A stretch of 15,225 nt of DNA from JAVBNJ01 sp031551625 (GTDB lineage: Bacteria; Bacteroidota; Bacteroidia; Bacteroidales; UBA932): positions 1-15,225 of the forward strand of contig JAVBNJ010000148.1 in the NCBI GenBank assembly GCA_031551625.1, in the 5' to 3' direction. The position numbers were made by a program, and so were the translations under genes. Below are positions 14,077 to 15,225 of the stretch, in pieces (the stretch's first letter is position 1; each line of letters starts with the position of its first letter). Below the pieces are notes generated by a model. It was not told where the DNA came from. It ran no database searches and saw nothing but the letters and a program-made list of their open reading frames with translations.

Positions 14077-14469
14077 ATGAAATATTTTACCATCAAAGAA
14101 CTATCGGCCACTTCTACCGGCCTTGCCAACACACCGAATGTCGAACAAGAAGCAAATCTAAAAAATCTTGTGGAAAAACTGCTCGACCCACTTCGCAAAC
14201 AATACGGTAAACCCATTCGTGTAAACAGCGGATTCCGCAATTTACTGGTGAATACAACCGTTGGCGGCGCTACTAATAGCCAGCACCTGAAAGGCGAAGC
14301 AGCAGATATTACCGGCGGAAACGTTGACGAAAACAGAAAATTGTTTGACCTAATCAAAAATAGTGGTCTTCTATTCGACCAACTAATAGATGAACAAAAC
14401 TACCGCTGGATACATGTATCGTTGAAAAGCAACGGAGTTAACCGGAAACAAATTTTACACCTGTCATGA
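14077..14469 (+). CDS. M15-family peptidase endolysin
   Basis: A 130-residue protein of the small M15 (D-Ala-D-Ala carboxypeptidase-like) phage type. Visible motifs are 'KPIRVNSGFRNLLVN' (45-59), then 'NSQHLKGEAADI' carrying the zinc ligands H70 and D77, and 'YRWIHVSL' with the third ligand H113. The acidic region before it (DQLIDEQ) probably supplies the catalytic Asp/Glu. It should cut peptide bonds in peptidoglycan and release progeny. There is no signal peptide, so export depends on a holin. Its stop overlaps the next start (ATGA). Confidence 0.85.
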   Translation: MKYFTIKELSATSTGLANTPNVEQEANLKNLVEKLLDPLRKQYGKPIRVNSGFRNLLVNTTVGGATNSQHLKGEAADITGGNVDENRKLFDLIKNSGLLFDQLIDEQNYRWIHVSLKSNGVNRKQILHLS

Positions 14470-15035
14470 AAAATATATTAACCGATATTTTCATCATGTT
14501 ACTACTCATAGCCGGCGGTCTGACCGGCGGCTATTTTATCGGCAAACGGAATGTACAATTTACAACTAAAAAGATAGTTGAATATAAAACACTACCGGCT
14601 ATACATGCCGACATAGAACCGGTACTGGTCAATGTATCAATTCCGGATGCGCCACAATTTTTATTCTTTACCGATACACTAACAGGTAAAATGATTATCG
14701 ACACGATAGCCATACTGGACGACTGGGTGAAACGACGTGAATACGGCGGACGGGTTATTGACGACAGTAGCGGAACAATTGATTATTCGGCAACTATTCA
14801 ATACAACCAACTGCAACAGCTAACCATTGACTACCAACCGTTACAGCGCAACACGACTATCATCAAAACAATCACCCCGCGGTTTATTCCGTTTGTATTT
14901 GCAGGGGGCAACTCCGCCGGATTTACACAAGTCGAAGCCGGGGCTTTTCTTGGCCGCTGGGGATTTGCAGCCGAATGTGGCACCAACTTTAGAAACACAA
15001 ATTATATTGGTGGAAAAATTGGAATAACATTTTAA
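14466..15035 (+). CDS. Membrane-anchored lysis-cassette protein with a beta-rich C-terminus
   Basis: A 189-residue protein coupled to the endolysin by an ATGA overlap. It has an N-terminal TM or signal-anchor segment (IFIMLLLIAGGLTGGYFIG, about 8-26). A periplasmic stretch follows with strands and Thr/Asp turns (LFFTDTLTGKMIIDTIAI). The C-terminal 60 residues alternate in a beta pattern ending in GKIGITF. A terminal Phe after alternating strands resembles the outer-membrane beta-barrel end signal. Bacteroidota lysis cassettes often carry proteins with one TM followed by a periplasmic region (DUF6808-like). A spanin-like bridge between the membranes is a reasonable guess, but I do not recognise a proven family. 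Confidence 0.5.
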   Translation: MKNILTDIFIMLLLIAGGLTGGYFIGKRNVQFTTKKIVEYKTLPAIHADIEPVLVNVSIPDAPQFLFFTDTLTGKMIIDTIAILDDWVKRREYGGRVIDDSSGTIDYSATIQYNQLQQLTIDYQPLQRNTTIIKTITPRFIPFVFAGGNSAGFTQVEAGAFLGRWGFAAECGTNFRNTNYIGGKIGITF

Positions 15036-15052
15036 CAGAGCACCCTTTCAAC

Positions 15053-15084
15053 AAAACGCGCGGAACAAATGTTCCGCGCGTTTT
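15053..15084. terminator. Strong bidirectional intrinsic terminator
   Basis: A perfect 14-bp stem (15053-15066 with 15071-15084) with loop AAAT. The core is CGCGCGGAAC/GTTCCGCGCG, flanked by AAAA and TTTTT. It ends the rightward lysis transcript and, read the other way (TTTTGTT after the stem), also the leftward tRNA transcript that begins on its right. Confidence 0.9.
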
Positions 15085-15086
15085 TG

Positions 15087-15161
15087 GGTGAAAGAGGGGA
15101 TTCGAACCCCCGACCTCTAGAGCCACAATCTAGCGCTCTAACCAACTGAGCTACGATCACC
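15087..15161 (-). tRNA. tRNA-His (anticodon GTG)
   Basis: On the minus strand a full cloverleaf can be drawn. The D stem is GCTC/GAGC, the anticodon stem CTAGA/TCTAG holds loop TTGTGGC with anticodon GTG (15124-15126), the variable loop has five bases and the T stem GGGGG/CCCCT holds loop TTCGAAT. The extra G at -1 (15161) opposite C73 is the hallmark of tRNA-His. The CCA end is not encoded in full (CCAA follows). The acceptor stem GTGATCG pairs with CTTTCAC at only five of seven positions: 5-68 is T-T and 6-67 is C-T. The 3' half faces the phage genes. Confidence 0.9.
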
Positions 15162-15190
15162 ATGTGCGTTTTGTTTCCAAAAACGGAGTG

Positions 15191-15198
15191 CAAAGATA
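15191..15198 (-). promoter_or_regulatory. Bacteroidota -7 promoter box (TATCTTTG) for tRNA-His
   Basis: On the minus strand TATCTTTG lies about 30 nt upstream of the tRNA 5' end, the same box as before the two minus-strand moron genes. The -33 region runs into the window edge and shows only T-rich sequence. Confidence 0.5.
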
Positions 15199-15225
15199 CA
15201 AAAAAATACGGAATGAAAAATTTTT

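Overview
This window looks like the right-hand end of a temperate contractile-tailed phage (or a phage-derived tail particle) in a member of the Bacteroidota, probably Bacteroidales. Three things suggest that host group. Three minus-strand genes follow a TATCTTTG box, which fits the Bacteroidota -7 promoter consensus TAnnTTTG. The genes have AT-rich starts without clear Shine-Dalgarno sequences. The tail proteins are of types I associate with Bacteroidota prophages, such as a DUF6046-like baseplate protein and a short gp25-like protein.

Layout from left to right. Positions 1-766 hold the end of a probable tail tube gene and a two-ORF tail assembly chaperone region with a very strong RNA hairpin at the junction. 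Positions 773-1307 hold a minus-strand small membrane protein gene and a frameshifted tandem copy of it. Positions 1318-5705 hold the tape measure, a DUF6046-like protein, the baseplate hub, a short spike-like protein and an 80-residue protein. A minus-strand secreted-repeat gene with its own promoter interrupts this run. A nested 202-bp palindromic element lies at 5713-5914. Positions 5930-8034 hold the rest of the baseplate: gp25-like, LysM-like, J-like and I-like proteins. Positions 8027-13669 are the host-recognition region: a tail-collar protein, a short fibre, a LamG-fold protein, an 895-residue fibre and a fibre-assembly chaperone. Positions 13717-15035 are the lysis cassette: a TM/coiled-coil protein, an M15 peptidase endolysin and a second membrane-anchored protein. 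The cassette ends at a strong bidirectional terminator next to a minus-strand tRNA-His gene, which may be the attachment site.

The most unusual object is the collar protein at 8027-9073. Straight after the sequence where such proteins normally stop, it carries a complete 8-cysteine, two-[4Fe-4S] ferredoxin-like domain. Others worth attention are the chaperone junction hairpin, the secreted protein with a repeat pattern like the 7(1) septoil knot family, the modular duplication of fibre 5' ends, and the mismatched acceptor stem of the tRNA.

No integrase, repressor, terminase, portal or capsid gene is in the window. A complete prophage and a headless tail particle therefore cannot be told apart here. 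All family calls come from reading motifs and from memory, not from searches.
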